DNA of 6,384 nt from UMGS902 sp045538895 (GCA_045538895.1 JAZQEH010000120.1:1-6384), one strand, 5' to 3'; shown: positions 1 through 5,795, counted from the stretch's first letter. Numbers and translations are program-made. Notes: generated from the sequence alone by a model not told the origin.

Positions 1-95
1 AGCGGAACGCTGACTGAGGGAGGGAAAAAGTAACAATTAGAAATGTTCCCTCCTTCCGTCGCCTTACGGCGCCACCTTCCTCGTCTGAGGAAGGC
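1..95. repeat. Hairpin-rich intergenic repeat element, cut by the left edge
   Basis: This is non-coding DNA with three consecutive self-complementary segments. Bases 16-25 pair with 47-56 (one G-T wobble) around a loop of about 21 bases. CGCC (60-63) pairs with GGCG (68-71). A perfect 8-bp hairpin forms between 75-82 and 87-94 with loop GTCT. The arrangement, read on the minus strand as GGAAGG..GGCGCCGTAAGGCGACGG..CCCTCCCTCAGTCAGC, resembles a dispersed intergenic repeat that I recall from Faecalibacterium and related Oscillospiraceae. The hairpins are visible in the sequence; the family match is from memory. The element probably continues left of base 1. The last hairpin is followed by CTTGTT and might act as a weak terminator for an upstream gene. 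Confidence 0.6.
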
Positions 96-121
96 TTGTT
101 AATGTAAACTTTAATTTATAC

Positions 122-156
122 TTGCATATGCAATATTTTCGTGATACCATTATAAT
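122..156 (+). promoter_or_regulatory. Probable promoter of the Wzy_C-family gene
   Basis: A perfect -10 hexamer TATAAT lies at 151-156, 25 bases ahead of the start codon. No good -35 sits at 17 bp: the hexamer there (128-133, ATGCAA) is poor, while TTGCAT at 122-127 is 23 bp away, which is too far. An A/T-rich 15-mer at 105-119 upstream could act as an UP-like element, and it recurs at the same distance from the rbfA -10. The call therefore rests mainly on the -10 box and its position. Confidence 0.5.
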
Positions 157-180
157 ACCGAAAAACAGAGGGGGAAAAAC

Positions 181-1491
181 ATGGCAAAAAAAGCAATCGG
201 CCTGCAAAATATGCTTGAATGGCTTTGCACGACTTTTATAATTATCCTTATGATGTTTTTCCTTTTTTATACGGGGGAACACGGTTTTACCGACTTGCTC
301 ACCGCAAAATACTCTGCATTCAAATGGATATGCGGCGGATTTATCGTAATTTCCACTCTCCTCATACTTGAGGGGCTATTGATTGGCAGCATAAAACTTG
401 AAAAAACGTCTTTCCTGCAAATAGCGGTGCTTGTTTACCTGCTTTTCACATGGATCTCTGCCCTGCTCTCGGAGCATTTTCCAAAGACGGTTGTCGGTGC
501 AACCCGATGCGAGGGTGCTTTGACGGTAACAATCTACTGCTTGATTTTTCTTATTGTAAGTATGTACGGCAAAGTACATAGGCACATGCTGACGGTTTTG
601 TCCGTTTGCTCCGTTGCTTTCGGCATCATATGCATACTTCAGCTCTACGGCAAAAACCCGTTTTGGCTCTACCCCGAGGGCTACGATTATTTTGATGCAC
701 ATGTTGCTTATTCGGGCGAATACCTCGGCACCATCGGCAACACCGACCTTGTTGCGGCATTTCTGTGTCTGCTCATACCGATATTTCTGACCGAAATCAT
801 AAAATTCGGCATAAAACGAAAATACTACCTGCTTCTGCCGCTTGCCGTTCTCACATTTGTACTTGTGAAAATGAACGTGCTTGCAGGCATTGTGGGAATT
901 CTGTTTGGATATGCGATAATAATTCCCGTAATTTGCTTTAAATCGCACCGTGCAAAACGCATATGTATTATTGCAATTATCGCTCTTGCCTTTGCCGCTT
1001 TACTGCTTATTTACCTTGTCGATCTACCGTTCGAACTGCCGCATCAAATGCATATGATGATGCACGGCTCCGTTGAAGGCGTGTTCGGCTCGGGCAGAAT
1101 CCACATCTGGAAAAGCGTGCTTGAAAGAGTGCCAAAGCATTTGCTTTTCGGTAGTGGTCCTGACACAATGGCTTATGAGGACATCGAACCGTTCAGCAGG
1201 TTTGACGAAACTCTCGGCATTACCCTTGTGTCAAAAATCGACGTAGCACACAACGAATACTTAAACGTATTAAGCCAGCAAGGAATTCTTGCATTTATCG
1301 CTTACATGGCGATTGTGATTTACACCGTATTCAAGTGGTTTAAGCACGCAAACAAATCCACCGCAGCGATACTTGGCAGTGCCTTGATTTGCTATTTTAT
1401 ACAGGCATTTTTCAGCTTCAGCATGTGTATAACCGCACCTTTTTTCTGGGTTATACTCGGACTGTTTGACAACGCAACGAAAGACTCCTGA
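181..1491 (+). CDS. O-antigen ligase/polymerase-like (Wzy_C family) polytopic membrane protein
   Basis: The 436-residue integral membrane protein has roughly ten hydrophobic segments, including residues 15-30, 50-68, 78-97, 115-128, 136-155, 188-207, 217-248, 261-280, 369-385 and 396-427. A large loop between the last groups carries the Wzy_C signature: SGRIHIWK (304-311), LLFGSGPDT (321-329) and AHNEYLNVLSQQG (356-368). The motif GTIGNTDLVAAFL (183-195) is also typical. In characterised WaaL/Wzy enzymes a conserved Arg and a His in the large loop are needed for activity; R306 and H357 are the natural counterparts here (inference). Such enzymes polymerise or ligate lipid-carried glycans on the outer face of the membrane. 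The substrate cannot be read from sequence, and no glycosyltransferase or flippase gene is beside it. ATG 181 follows AGAGGGGG (167-174). The gene appears to be transcribed alone. Confidence 0.85.
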   Translation: MAKKAIGLQNMLEWLCTTFIIILMMFFLFYTGEHGFTDLLTAKYSAFKWICGGFIVISTLLILEGLLIGSIKLEKTSFLQIAVLVYLLFTWISALLSEHFPKTVVGATRCEGALTVTIYCLIFLIVSMYGKVHRHMLTVLSVCSVAFGIICILQLYGKNPFWLYPEGYDYFDAHVAYSGEYLGTIGNTDLVAAFLCLLIPIFLTEIIKFGIKRKYYLLLPLAVLTFVLVKMNVLAGIVGILFGYAIIIPVICFKSHRAKRICIIAIIALAFAALLLIYLVDLPFELPHQMHMMMHGSVEGVFGSGRIHIWKSVLERVPKHLLFGSGPDTMAYEDIEPFSRFDETLGITLVSKIDVAHNEYLNVLSQQGILAFIAYMAIVIYTVFKWFKHANKSTAAILGSALICYFIQAFFSFSMCITAPFFWVILGLFDNATKDS

Positions 1492-1510
1492 ACTTTTCAG
1501 GAGCTTGTTT
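1485..1510 (+). terminator. Intrinsic terminator overlapping the Wzy_C gene stop codon
   Basis: CTCCTGAA (1485-1492) is perfectly complementary to TTCAGGAG (1496-1503) with a three-base loop CTT, followed by CTTGTTT. The TGA stop (1489-1491) lies inside the left arm, so the terminating ribosome and hairpin formation would compete. The T-tract is interrupted by C and G, so efficiency may be moderate. Confidence 0.7.
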
Positions 1511-1556
1511 GTGATGTAAATTATTGTTTAGGGGAGGAACAGCGACGAGCAATAAT

Positions 1557-1633
1557 GTAGGGCGGGGGTTTATCTCCCGCCGCAAGCCGTCATTAGATGT
1601 TATACATGCGGCAGGAGCAAGCCCCTGCCCTAC
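1557..1633. repeat. Long imperfect inverted repeat (dispersed intergenic element)
   Basis: The arms 1557-1583 and 1608-1633 are imperfect inverted copies: GTAGGGC at 1557-1563 matches GCCCTAC at 1627-1633, and the arms continue to GCCGC/GCGGC with a few mismatches and a one-base indel. The loop is about 24 bases. Each arm can also fold on itself (GGCGGG 1561-1566 with CCCGCC 1576-1581; GGCAGG 1610-1615 with CCTGCC 1624-1629), giving an alternative two-hairpin or cruciform form. It is much more G+C-rich than its surroundings. It resembles the GTAGGGGCGGG..CCCTAC repeats I recall from many clostridial genomes, probably a MITE-like or REP-like element. No transposase and no obvious target-site duplication are visible. 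Confidence 0.65.
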
Positions 1634-1682
1634 CGGTTTGTGGTTCCCATTTACTTCGCTAAACTTTAATTTATCTTTACTA

Positions 1683-1711
1683 TGGAAAAATTCATTCTTT
1701 TGTGTTATACT
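1683..1711 (+). promoter_or_regulatory. Extended -10 promoter of the rbfA operon
   Basis: TATACT at 1706-1711 is preceded by TG at 1703-1704 (TGT-TATACT, extended -10). TGGAAA at 1683-1688 is a 4/6 match to the -35 consensus at exactly 17 bp. The start codon of rbfA lies 29 bases past the -10. The promoter sits just downstream of the inverted repeat, so rbfA is probably not read from the upstream gene. Confidence 0.65.
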
Positions 1712-1740
1712 AAACAAAAACTGATTTTTTGGAGATAAAT

Positions 1741-2100
1741 ATGGCTAATTACAGACGTGGAAGAATAAATGATGAAATGCAAAAGGAGCTATCGGTTATT
1801 GTACGTGAAATCAAGGACCCCAGAGTCAGCGGTGCTATGGTCACCATCACTGCGGCAGAGGTTACACCCGACCTCAAGTTTGCAACCGTTTATTTTTCAT
1901 CGCTCATGGGCGACGTAAAAGAAGTTAAAAAGGGACTTGAGAGTGCAAAGGGCTTTATCCGCAGAGAAATTGCGCAAAGACTCAACCTCCGTCAGACTCC
2001 CGAATTCACATTTGTGCATGACCACTCTATCGAGCACGGTGCACATATTTCAAAGCTTCTCGAACAAATCAACACCAAAAAGGAGCAGGACGATGAGTAA
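1741..2100 (+). CDS. rbfA: 30S ribosome-binding factor RbfA
   Basis: This 119-residue protein is the usual size of RbfA, a single KH-type domain protein that binds the immature 30S subunit and helps late 16S rRNA maturation. Family hallmarks are visible: the N-terminal YRRGRINDEMQKELS (about 4-18), the IKDPRV segment (24-29), VTITAAEVTPDLKFATVYFS (strand region), and the C-terminal TPEFTFVHDHSIEHGAHISKLL. I chose ATG 1741 because GGAG (1731-1734) is six bases upstream; a TTG at 1729 would precede that Shine-Dalgarno and add only four residues. It is followed by nrnA with an 8-base overlap, the common Bacillota rbfA-nrnA order. infB and nusA, which usually precede it, are absent here, and it has its own promoter. 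Confidence 0.95.
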   Translation: MANYRRGRINDEMQKELSVIVREIKDPRVSGAMVTITAAEVTPDLKFATVYFSSLMGDVKEVKKGLESAKGFIRREIAQRLNLRQTPEFTFVHDHSIEHGAHISKLLEQINTKKEQDDE

Positions 2101-3073
2101 CATCGACGTAAAAGCTCTTTTTGACAAGCTTGCGGAGTGCAAAAACGCCATAATCGTCGGGCACTCGCATCCCGACGGCGACTGCGTTGGCAGTGCGGTT
2201 TCGCTTGCCTGCCTCATCGAGGCACTCGGCGGCAAAGCAGAGGTGATTTTCCCCGAAAAAGCCCCTGCCCGTCTTGCCTTTTTGCTCGGTGAACGCAAGG
2301 AACTTGACGAATTGCCCGAAAACCTTGACGGATACAAAATCATCTGTGTTGACTTAGCTTCACCCGTGCAAATGGCTTCTCTGCGTGAAGCGGTTGAGCC
2401 ACGTGCCGATTTGCGTATCGACCATCATATGACGGGGGCATCCTATGCCGCATATGAAGCGGTCGAGCCAAACGCTGCGGCAGCAGGAGAGTTGATTTTT
2501 GATTTATGGGAACATGCAATGGCTACAGGTGCGGTAAAGCAGATTCCTGCAAAAGCACTAACCGCTACATTCGGTGCAATCAGCTCGGACACGGGCTGCT
2601 TCAAGTACGCAAACGTGACACCGAAAACGCATATACGTGCCGCAAAGCTCATTGAAATGGGAGCAAATGCTGCCGAAATCAACAGACTTCTGTTTGACAC
2701 CAAAACCGAAACGCAGCTCAAAGCAGAAGCGATTGCTCTCGCAAACCTTGAGGTATTTGCGTGCGGCAAAATCGCCGCTATAGGCGTTGACCTTTCCGAT
2801 TACGGCGAGACCTTGAATATCAAGGACTTTGAAACCGCCATCGACTTTGCACGCAGTGTCAGCGGCTCAAAATGTGCCGTTGTGGCAAAGGCTTCCCCCA
2901 CGGTTGGCGTGTTCCGTGTTTCCATCCGCTCAAACGATGACACCGACGTGTCAAAGGTAGCAGCCGTTTTCGGCGGCGGCGGACATATTCGTGCCGCAGG
3001 CTGCTCAGTCAATGCGGCAAGCGCAAAAGAGGCACTCGGCATGGTTATAGCCGAGCTTGAAAAGGTTATTTAA
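2093..3073 (+). CDS. nrnA: DHH/DHHA1 phosphoesterase NrnA (oligoribonuclease / pAp phosphatase)
   Basis: The 326-residue soluble enzyme belongs to the family that degrades 2-5-nucleotide nanoRNAs and dephosphorylates 3'-phosphoadenosine 5'-phosphate, using Mn2+. The N-terminal DHH domain shows GHSHPDGDCVGS (23-34, metal ligands H24, D28, D30), VDLAS (86-90, D87), DHH (110-112) and SSDTGCFKYAN (164-174). The C-terminal DHHA1 domain ends with the substrate-binding glycine motif FGGGGHIRAAG (293-303). All expected metal-binding positions are intact. Start ATG 2093 overlaps the rbfA stop (ATGAGTAA) and has AGGAG at 2081-2085; an in-frame upstream extension to 1937 lies inside rbfA and is not credible. 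Overlap implies translational coupling. NrnA is strongly supported; the exact balance of nanoRNase and pAp activities is inferred from the family. Confidence 0.93.
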   Translation: MSNIDVKALFDKLAECKNAIIVGHSHPDGDCVGSAVSLACLIEALGGKAEVIFPEKAPARLAFLLGERKELDELPENLDGYKIICVDLASPVQMASLREAVEPRADLRIDHHMTGASYAAYEAVEPNAAAAGELIFDLWEHAMATGAVKQIPAKALTATFGAISSDTGCFKYANVTPKTHIRAAKLIEMGANAAEINRLLFDTKTETQLKAEAIALANLEVFACGKIAAIGVDLSDYGETLNIKDFETAIDFARSVSGSKCAVVAKASPTVGVFRVSIRSNDDTDVSKVAAVFGGGGHIRAAGCSVNAASAKEALGMVIAELEKVI

Positions 3074-4450
3074 ATGAAATTGAAAAATATAGTTTTTACG
3101 CTTTTTCTCTGTTTTTTGTTTTCGGTTAGCATCTTCGCCGCAGATATAAGCGACAGTGCTTCCATCACCTTTGAAAACATAAACGGCACCCGCCTGCTTG
3201 ACGGTAGTATTACCACAAAAGCAGACGGTGAAAACGTTAAAATCATTATTGAGAGCGACCTTACGCTCGGCGGCGTCTGGCTCCGCTACAGCGACACTCC
3301 CACAGGCGGACTTTTAAACGGAGAAACAAAAATTGGTGAAAACGGCTTCTGGAGTGAGTACATCGAGCTTGACGGAAGCAGTGCAACTCTCTCCTTTGAA
3401 AAGGTTTCGCTCTGTGAAATAAACGTTTATTCCGAGGGCGAGCTGCCAAGCGAAGTTCAGCGTTGGAATGTTGCACAAAATGAAACTGACATTATGCTAT
3501 TCTCCGCCCACTCCGACGATGATCAGTTGTTTTTCGCAGGTCTTGTTCCCTACTACGTCGCACGCGGCGACGTTGAAGTGAGAGTTTGCTTTTTCACAAC
3601 CTCATATCAGGACATAAGCCGTGTTCAGGAGCTGCTCGCAGGACTCTGGCACTGTGGACTTAAAACGTATCCAACGATTCTCCCCCTGCCCGACGATTAT
3701 TCAGAAAGCTACGATGCGGCAAAGCGTTTGCTCGAGCGTGGCGGCTACTCATACGATGACGTTGCCGCTATTGTACGTGAGGTTTTGAACACACACAAGC
3801 CAAGCGTTGCCGTTCTCCACGATTTTGAGGGCGAATACGGCCACGGCATGCACCGTTTCTGTGCAAGAACTATTGCCGAGGTGATAGAATCAGCGGCAGA
3901 CGGTGATTTTATACCAAGCAAGGTTTACGTGCATTTGCTTGCACAAAATGAAATTAAATTACCCATTGATGAGCCGCTTGAACGCTTTGGCGGAAAGAGT
4001 GCATTTAACGTTTCGCAAGAGTCTTTCCAGTTCCACAAATCCCAGCATTGGACATGGTTTTACGATTGGATTTACGGTGAAAACAAGCAGATAAGCAAGG
4101 CGAGCCAGATTCGCTCATACAACCCGGCAAACTATGGCTTGTATATGACGCTTGTAGGCGAAGACCATGGCAATGACATGCTTGAAAACATAGAAACACA
4201 TGCCGCACGCCGTTTGCGTGAAGCGGCAGAGGCGGCAGCCACGGTTATGCCCGAGCAGACCGCAGCCGTTACGGAAGCGACATATATTAATGAAGAAAAC
4301 GTTACCGAGCCACAGGCGGCGGAAGGACTTGACATGAAGTTTTTAATCTTCCCCGCCATTCTTATCGGAGTTATCATTGCTGTTATAATTGTTTTATGGA
4401 TAGTCGAAGACCGCCCATTTGTACGTATTTACCCCGAAGATGAGAAATAA
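3074..4450 (+). CDS. Secreted, membrane-anchored PIG-L/LmbE-type deacetylase
   Basis: The 458-residue protein has an N-terminal signal peptide (residues 1-22, cleavage likely near IFA-AD) and a beta-rich region at about 28-125 resembling a carbohydrate-binding or discoidin-like fold (weak inference). A PIG-L/LmbE domain follows at about 138-300. A low-complexity Ala/Glu linker (about 380-420) leads to a C-terminal membrane helix (423-443) and a short charged tail. PIG-L enzymes are zinc-dependent N-acetylglucosamine deacetylases with an AHPDDE motif; here it reads AHSDDD (145-150), keeping H146, D148 and D149 but changing P and E. GHGMH (256-260) probably supplies the third zinc ligand. Topology puts the catalytic domain outside the cell, so a surface glycan is the likely substrate (inference). 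The start abuts the nrnA stop (TAA-ATG) with only a weak AAGG at 3062-3065, suggesting coupling. Confidence 0.8.
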   Translation: MKLKNIVFTLFLCFLFSVSIFAADISDSASITFENINGTRLLDGSITTKADGENVKIIIESDLTLGGVWLRYSDTPTGGLLNGETKIGENGFWSEYIELDGSSATLSFEKVSLCEINVYSEGELPSEVQRWNVAQNETDIMLFSAHSDDDQLFFAGLVPYYVARGDVEVRVCFFTTSYQDISRVQELLAGLWHCGLKTYPTILPLPDDYSESYDAAKRLLERGGYSYDDVAAIVREVLNTHKPSVAVLHDFEGEYGHGMHRFCARTIAEVIESAADGDFIPSKVYVHLLAQNEIKLPIDEPLERFGGKSAFNVSQESFQFHKSQHWTWFYDWIYGENKQISKASQIRSYNPANYGLYMTLVGEDHGNDMLENIETHAARRLREAAEAAATVMPEQTAAVTEATYINEENVTEPQAAEGLDMKFLIFPAILIGVIIAVIIVLWIVEDRPFVRIYPEDEK

Positions 4451-4474
4451 AAAACGGTGCGAAAGCACCGTTTT
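4451..4474. terminator. Bidirectional terminator between convergent genes
   Basis: CGGTGC (4455-4460) and GCACCG (4465-4470) form a perfect stem with a GAAA tetraloop, flanked by A4 on the left and a T7 run on the right. It works in both directions, ending the rbfA operon on the plus strand and the lipoprotein gene on the minus strand. It starts directly after the deacetylase TAA, and the lipoprotein stop codon (4476-4478) falls within the T-run. Confidence 0.9.
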
Positions 4475-4475
4475 T

Positions 4476-4991
4476 TTATTCGTCTGTAAGCACTTCATTA
4501 TAAAGCGAGCCGAGGTCATATACCTCGATATCAAAATCCTCCAGATACACATCATAGGTCATGCCGATATACTTTGTTAAAGTACCGTTTGCCACCTCTG
4601 CGGTGCCGTCTTTATAGAAAACAACCTCACTGTCAAGATTTGTAAGCGGATAATATCCCGAGTCCGAGCCGAAATGGTTTGCAAACAGCACAAACTCTAC
4701 TATGTACTCAATCTTGCCGCATCCGCTGTAGAATTTTTCGGGAGCTTCCTCGATATGCACAAGGCGAACGTTCTTTATTTCAAGATATTCGGGGAACTCA
4801 CGCTCTGCGGACAAAGACTCAAATCTGTCATCCCATGTGTCGGCAATAAGTTCGACTGCCTCGTCCACAAGCTCCTTTTCCTCTGCACCGATTATCTCAA
4901 GCACCGCCTTTTCACGGCGAGCCTCCTCGCTGCACGCAACAAGCACGCACGCACACAAAAGTAGTATAATTAATGATAAAAACTTCTTCAT
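4476..4991 (-). CDS. Small secreted lipoprotein of unknown function
   Basis: I do not recognise a specific family. The 171-residue product starts with a short lipoprotein signal peptide: KK at 2-3, a hydrophobic core 4-17, then lipobox LVAC with Cys20 as the lipidation site. The mature part is acidic. Residues 22-65 are rich in Glu, Ala and Arg and look helical. Residues 66-140 alternate polar and hydrophobic residues as in a small alpha/beta fold; Cys91 is the only cysteine there. The end is acidic (EDFDIEVYDL). I chose ATG 4991 because GAGGAG (4999-5004) is seven bases upstream; an in-frame GTG at 4997 is too close to it. It diverges from rplJ and is convergent with the deacetylase gene. 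It probably faces the outside of the membrane. Role unknown. Confidence 0.82.
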   Translation of the reverse strand: MKKFLSLIILLLCACVLVACSEEARREKAVLEIIGAEEKELVDEAVELIADTWDDRFESLSAEREFPEYLEIKNVRLVHIEEAPEKFYSGCGKIEYIVEFVLFANHFGSDSGYYPLTNLDSEVVFYKDGTAEVANGTLTKYIGMTYDVYLEDFDIEVYDLGSLYNEVLTDE

Positions 4992-5021
4992 AGCCACTCT
5001 CCTCTACGTGTTTTCACATAT

Positions 5022-5050
5022 ATGATACCATACCGAAAAACTTTTTTCAA
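5022..5050 (-). promoter_or_regulatory. Promoter of the lipoprotein gene
   Basis: Read on the minus strand, TTGAAA (5050-5045) is followed after exactly 17 bases by TATCAT (5027-5022), preceded by TG one base away (extended -10). The -10 is 30 bases ahead of the lipoprotein ATG. The -35 lies in one of two tandem 10-bp repeats that also border the rplJ promoter. Confidence 0.65.
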
Positions 5051-5060
5051 CTTTTTTCAA
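5041..5060. repeat. Tandem 10-bp A/T-rich repeat between divergent promoters
   Basis: CTTTTTTCAA occurs twice in perfect tandem, one helical turn apart, ending 7 bases before the rplJ -35. On the plus strand it is placed like an UP element for the ribosomal promoter; on the minus strand each copy holds a TTGAAA box. Confidence 0.75.
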
Positions 5061-5067
5061 AAAACTA

Positions 5068-5096
5068 TTGACAAAGCGTTTTCATACTGCTATAAT
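5068..5096 (+). promoter_or_regulatory. Strong promoter of the rplJ-rplL operon
   Basis: Perfect -35 TTGACA (5068-5073) and perfect -10 TATAAT (5091-5096) are separated by 17 bp, with TG at 5088-5089 (extended -10). Transcription should start near 5102-5104, leaving a leader of about 160 nt. This is what is expected of a highly expressed ribosomal protein operon. Confidence 0.93.
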
Positions 5097-5102
5097 GCTC
5101 AT

Positions 5103-5180
5103 GTTACCGAAGACAGCAGGTTACGGTAAAAGCATGTATAAATGCTTTCCTGCCGAGGAATGTTTTATAAATATGTTTAT
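5103..5180 (+). promoter_or_regulatory. Ribosomal protein L10 leader (L10-L12 binding RNA motif)
   Basis: The leader contains ACCGAAGACAGCAGG (5106-5120) and CCTGCCGAGGA (5149-5159), the conserved halves of the Bacillota L10 leader as I remember it. GCAGG (5116-5120) pairs with CCTGC (5149-5153), and AAAGCAT (5129-5135) pairs with ATGCTTT (5142-5148) to close a hairpin; the bases between form the asymmetric internal region. In Bacillus subtilis the L10(L12)4 complex binds this RNA and lowers rplJL expression by transcription attenuation. The position between a strong promoter and rplJ, plus the terminator that follows, fits the same autoregulation here. Confidence 0.85.
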
Positions 5181-5184
5181 TTGT

Positions 5185-5234
5185 AATCTTTCTCGGGACC
5201 TCTTGCGTCTTTCCGTAGAAAGATTTATTTTTTT
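5185..5234 (+). terminator. Attenuator terminator in the rplJ leader
   Basis: AATCTTTCT (5185-5193) is perfectly complementary to AGAAAGATT (5217-5225). Inner pairing CGGGA (5194-5198) with TTCCG (5211-5215) extends the stem past a one-base bulge. A run of seven T (5228-5234) follows. It sits 12 bases ahead of the rplJ Shine-Dalgarno, so termination here would prevent rplJL expression. CCGAGGAA (5153-5160) can instead pair with TTTCTCGG (5189-5196), a possible antiterminator that joins the L10-binding motif to this hairpin. Confidence 0.8.
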
Positions 5235-5261
5235 GCAAAGTTTAACGGAGGTGAAATTACT

Positions 5262-5795
5262 ATGCCAAGCAAGAAGATTCTTGAAGCAAAGCAGGCAACA
5301 GTAGCAACACTCGCCGAAAAACTCAAGACCGCAGCTTCCGGCGTACTCGTTCAGTACGAGGGTATCACTGTTGAAGACGATACCAAGATGCGTGCAGCTC
5401 TCAGAGCGGCAGGCGTTGAATACTCGGTTATTAAGAATTCCATTACCGGCAGAGCTTGTGATGAGGCTGGTTACGGCGCAATGAAGGAACACCTTCACGG
5501 CATGACCGCTCTGGCTATCAGCCAGGATGACCCCATCGCTCCCGCAAAGATTCTTAAGGAGTATGTTGAGAAGGTTGAGAACTTTGAGTTCCGTGCCGGT
5601 TTTGTTGACGGTGCAGTTGTTGACGTTGCAACGGTAAAAGAACTCGCTGATACTCCTTCCAAGGAAGTTATGGTCGGCAAGGTTCTCGGCAGCTTGCAGT
5701 CTCCCCTTTATGGTCTGTGCTATGCACTTCAGGCTATTATCGACAAGGGCGGCGAAGCAGCAGAAGCTCCCGCAGAAGCACCTGCAGAAGCTTAA
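5262..5795 (+). CDS. rplJ: 50S ribosomal protein L10
   Basis: L10 (uL10) forms the base of the ribosomal stalk, binds the L11/23S rRNA region and carries L12 dimers on its C-terminal helix, recruiting translational GTPases. The 177-residue length is normal. Recognisable features are the N-terminal KK.LEAKQATVATLAEKL, GVLVQYEGITVEDDTKMRAALR (about 27-48), YSVIKNSITGRA (54-65), and the PAKILKEYVEKVENFEFRAGFVDG region. The C-terminal LYGLCYALQAIIDK helix (146-159) would hold the L12 dimers. The tail is an Ala/Pro/Glu-rich repeat (EAPAEAPAEA). A very strong GGAGGTG (5247-5253) fixes the start. Codon use is strongly biased toward GCA/GCT, AAG and CTC, as expected for a highly expressed gene. rplK and rplA do not precede it. 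Confidence 0.97.
   Translation: MPSKKILEAKQATVATLAEKLKTAASGVLVQYEGITVEDDTKMRAALRAAGVEYSVIKNSITGRACDEAGYGAMKEHLHGMTALAISQDDPIAPAKILKEYVEKVENFEFRAGFVDGAVVDVATVKELADTPSKEVMVGKVLGSLQSPLYGLCYALQAIIDKGGEAAEAPAEAPAEA

Noticed and set aside
1..95. CRISPR array or tRNA-like structure from the clustered hairpins
   Set aside because: There are no regularly spaced direct repeats, and the stems do not fit a cloverleaf or end in CCA.
376..948. 190-codon open frame on the minus strand
   Set aside because: It lies wholly inside the Wzy_C gene in antisense, has no Shine-Dalgarno or promoter, and its product has no coherent domain pattern, whereas the plus-strand frame has family motifs.
1451..1724. Short open frames on both strands across the inverted repeat
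   Set aside because: They run through the terminator and palindrome, lack ribosome sites and give no recognisable protein.
1937..2092. 52-residue N-terminal extension of nrnA
   Set aside because: It is contained in rbfA in another frame. ATG 2093 has a good Shine-Dalgarno and gives the normal NrnA N-terminus.
4674..5025. Plus-strand open frames opposite the lipoprotein gene
   Set aside because: No ribosome sites or domains; the minus-strand frame has a signal peptide, lipobox, promoter and terminator.
5755..5795. GAAGC-type repeats at the 3' end of rplJ as a separate repeat element
   Set aside because: They simply encode the Ala/Pro/Glu-rich L10 tail that is common in clostridial L10 proteins.
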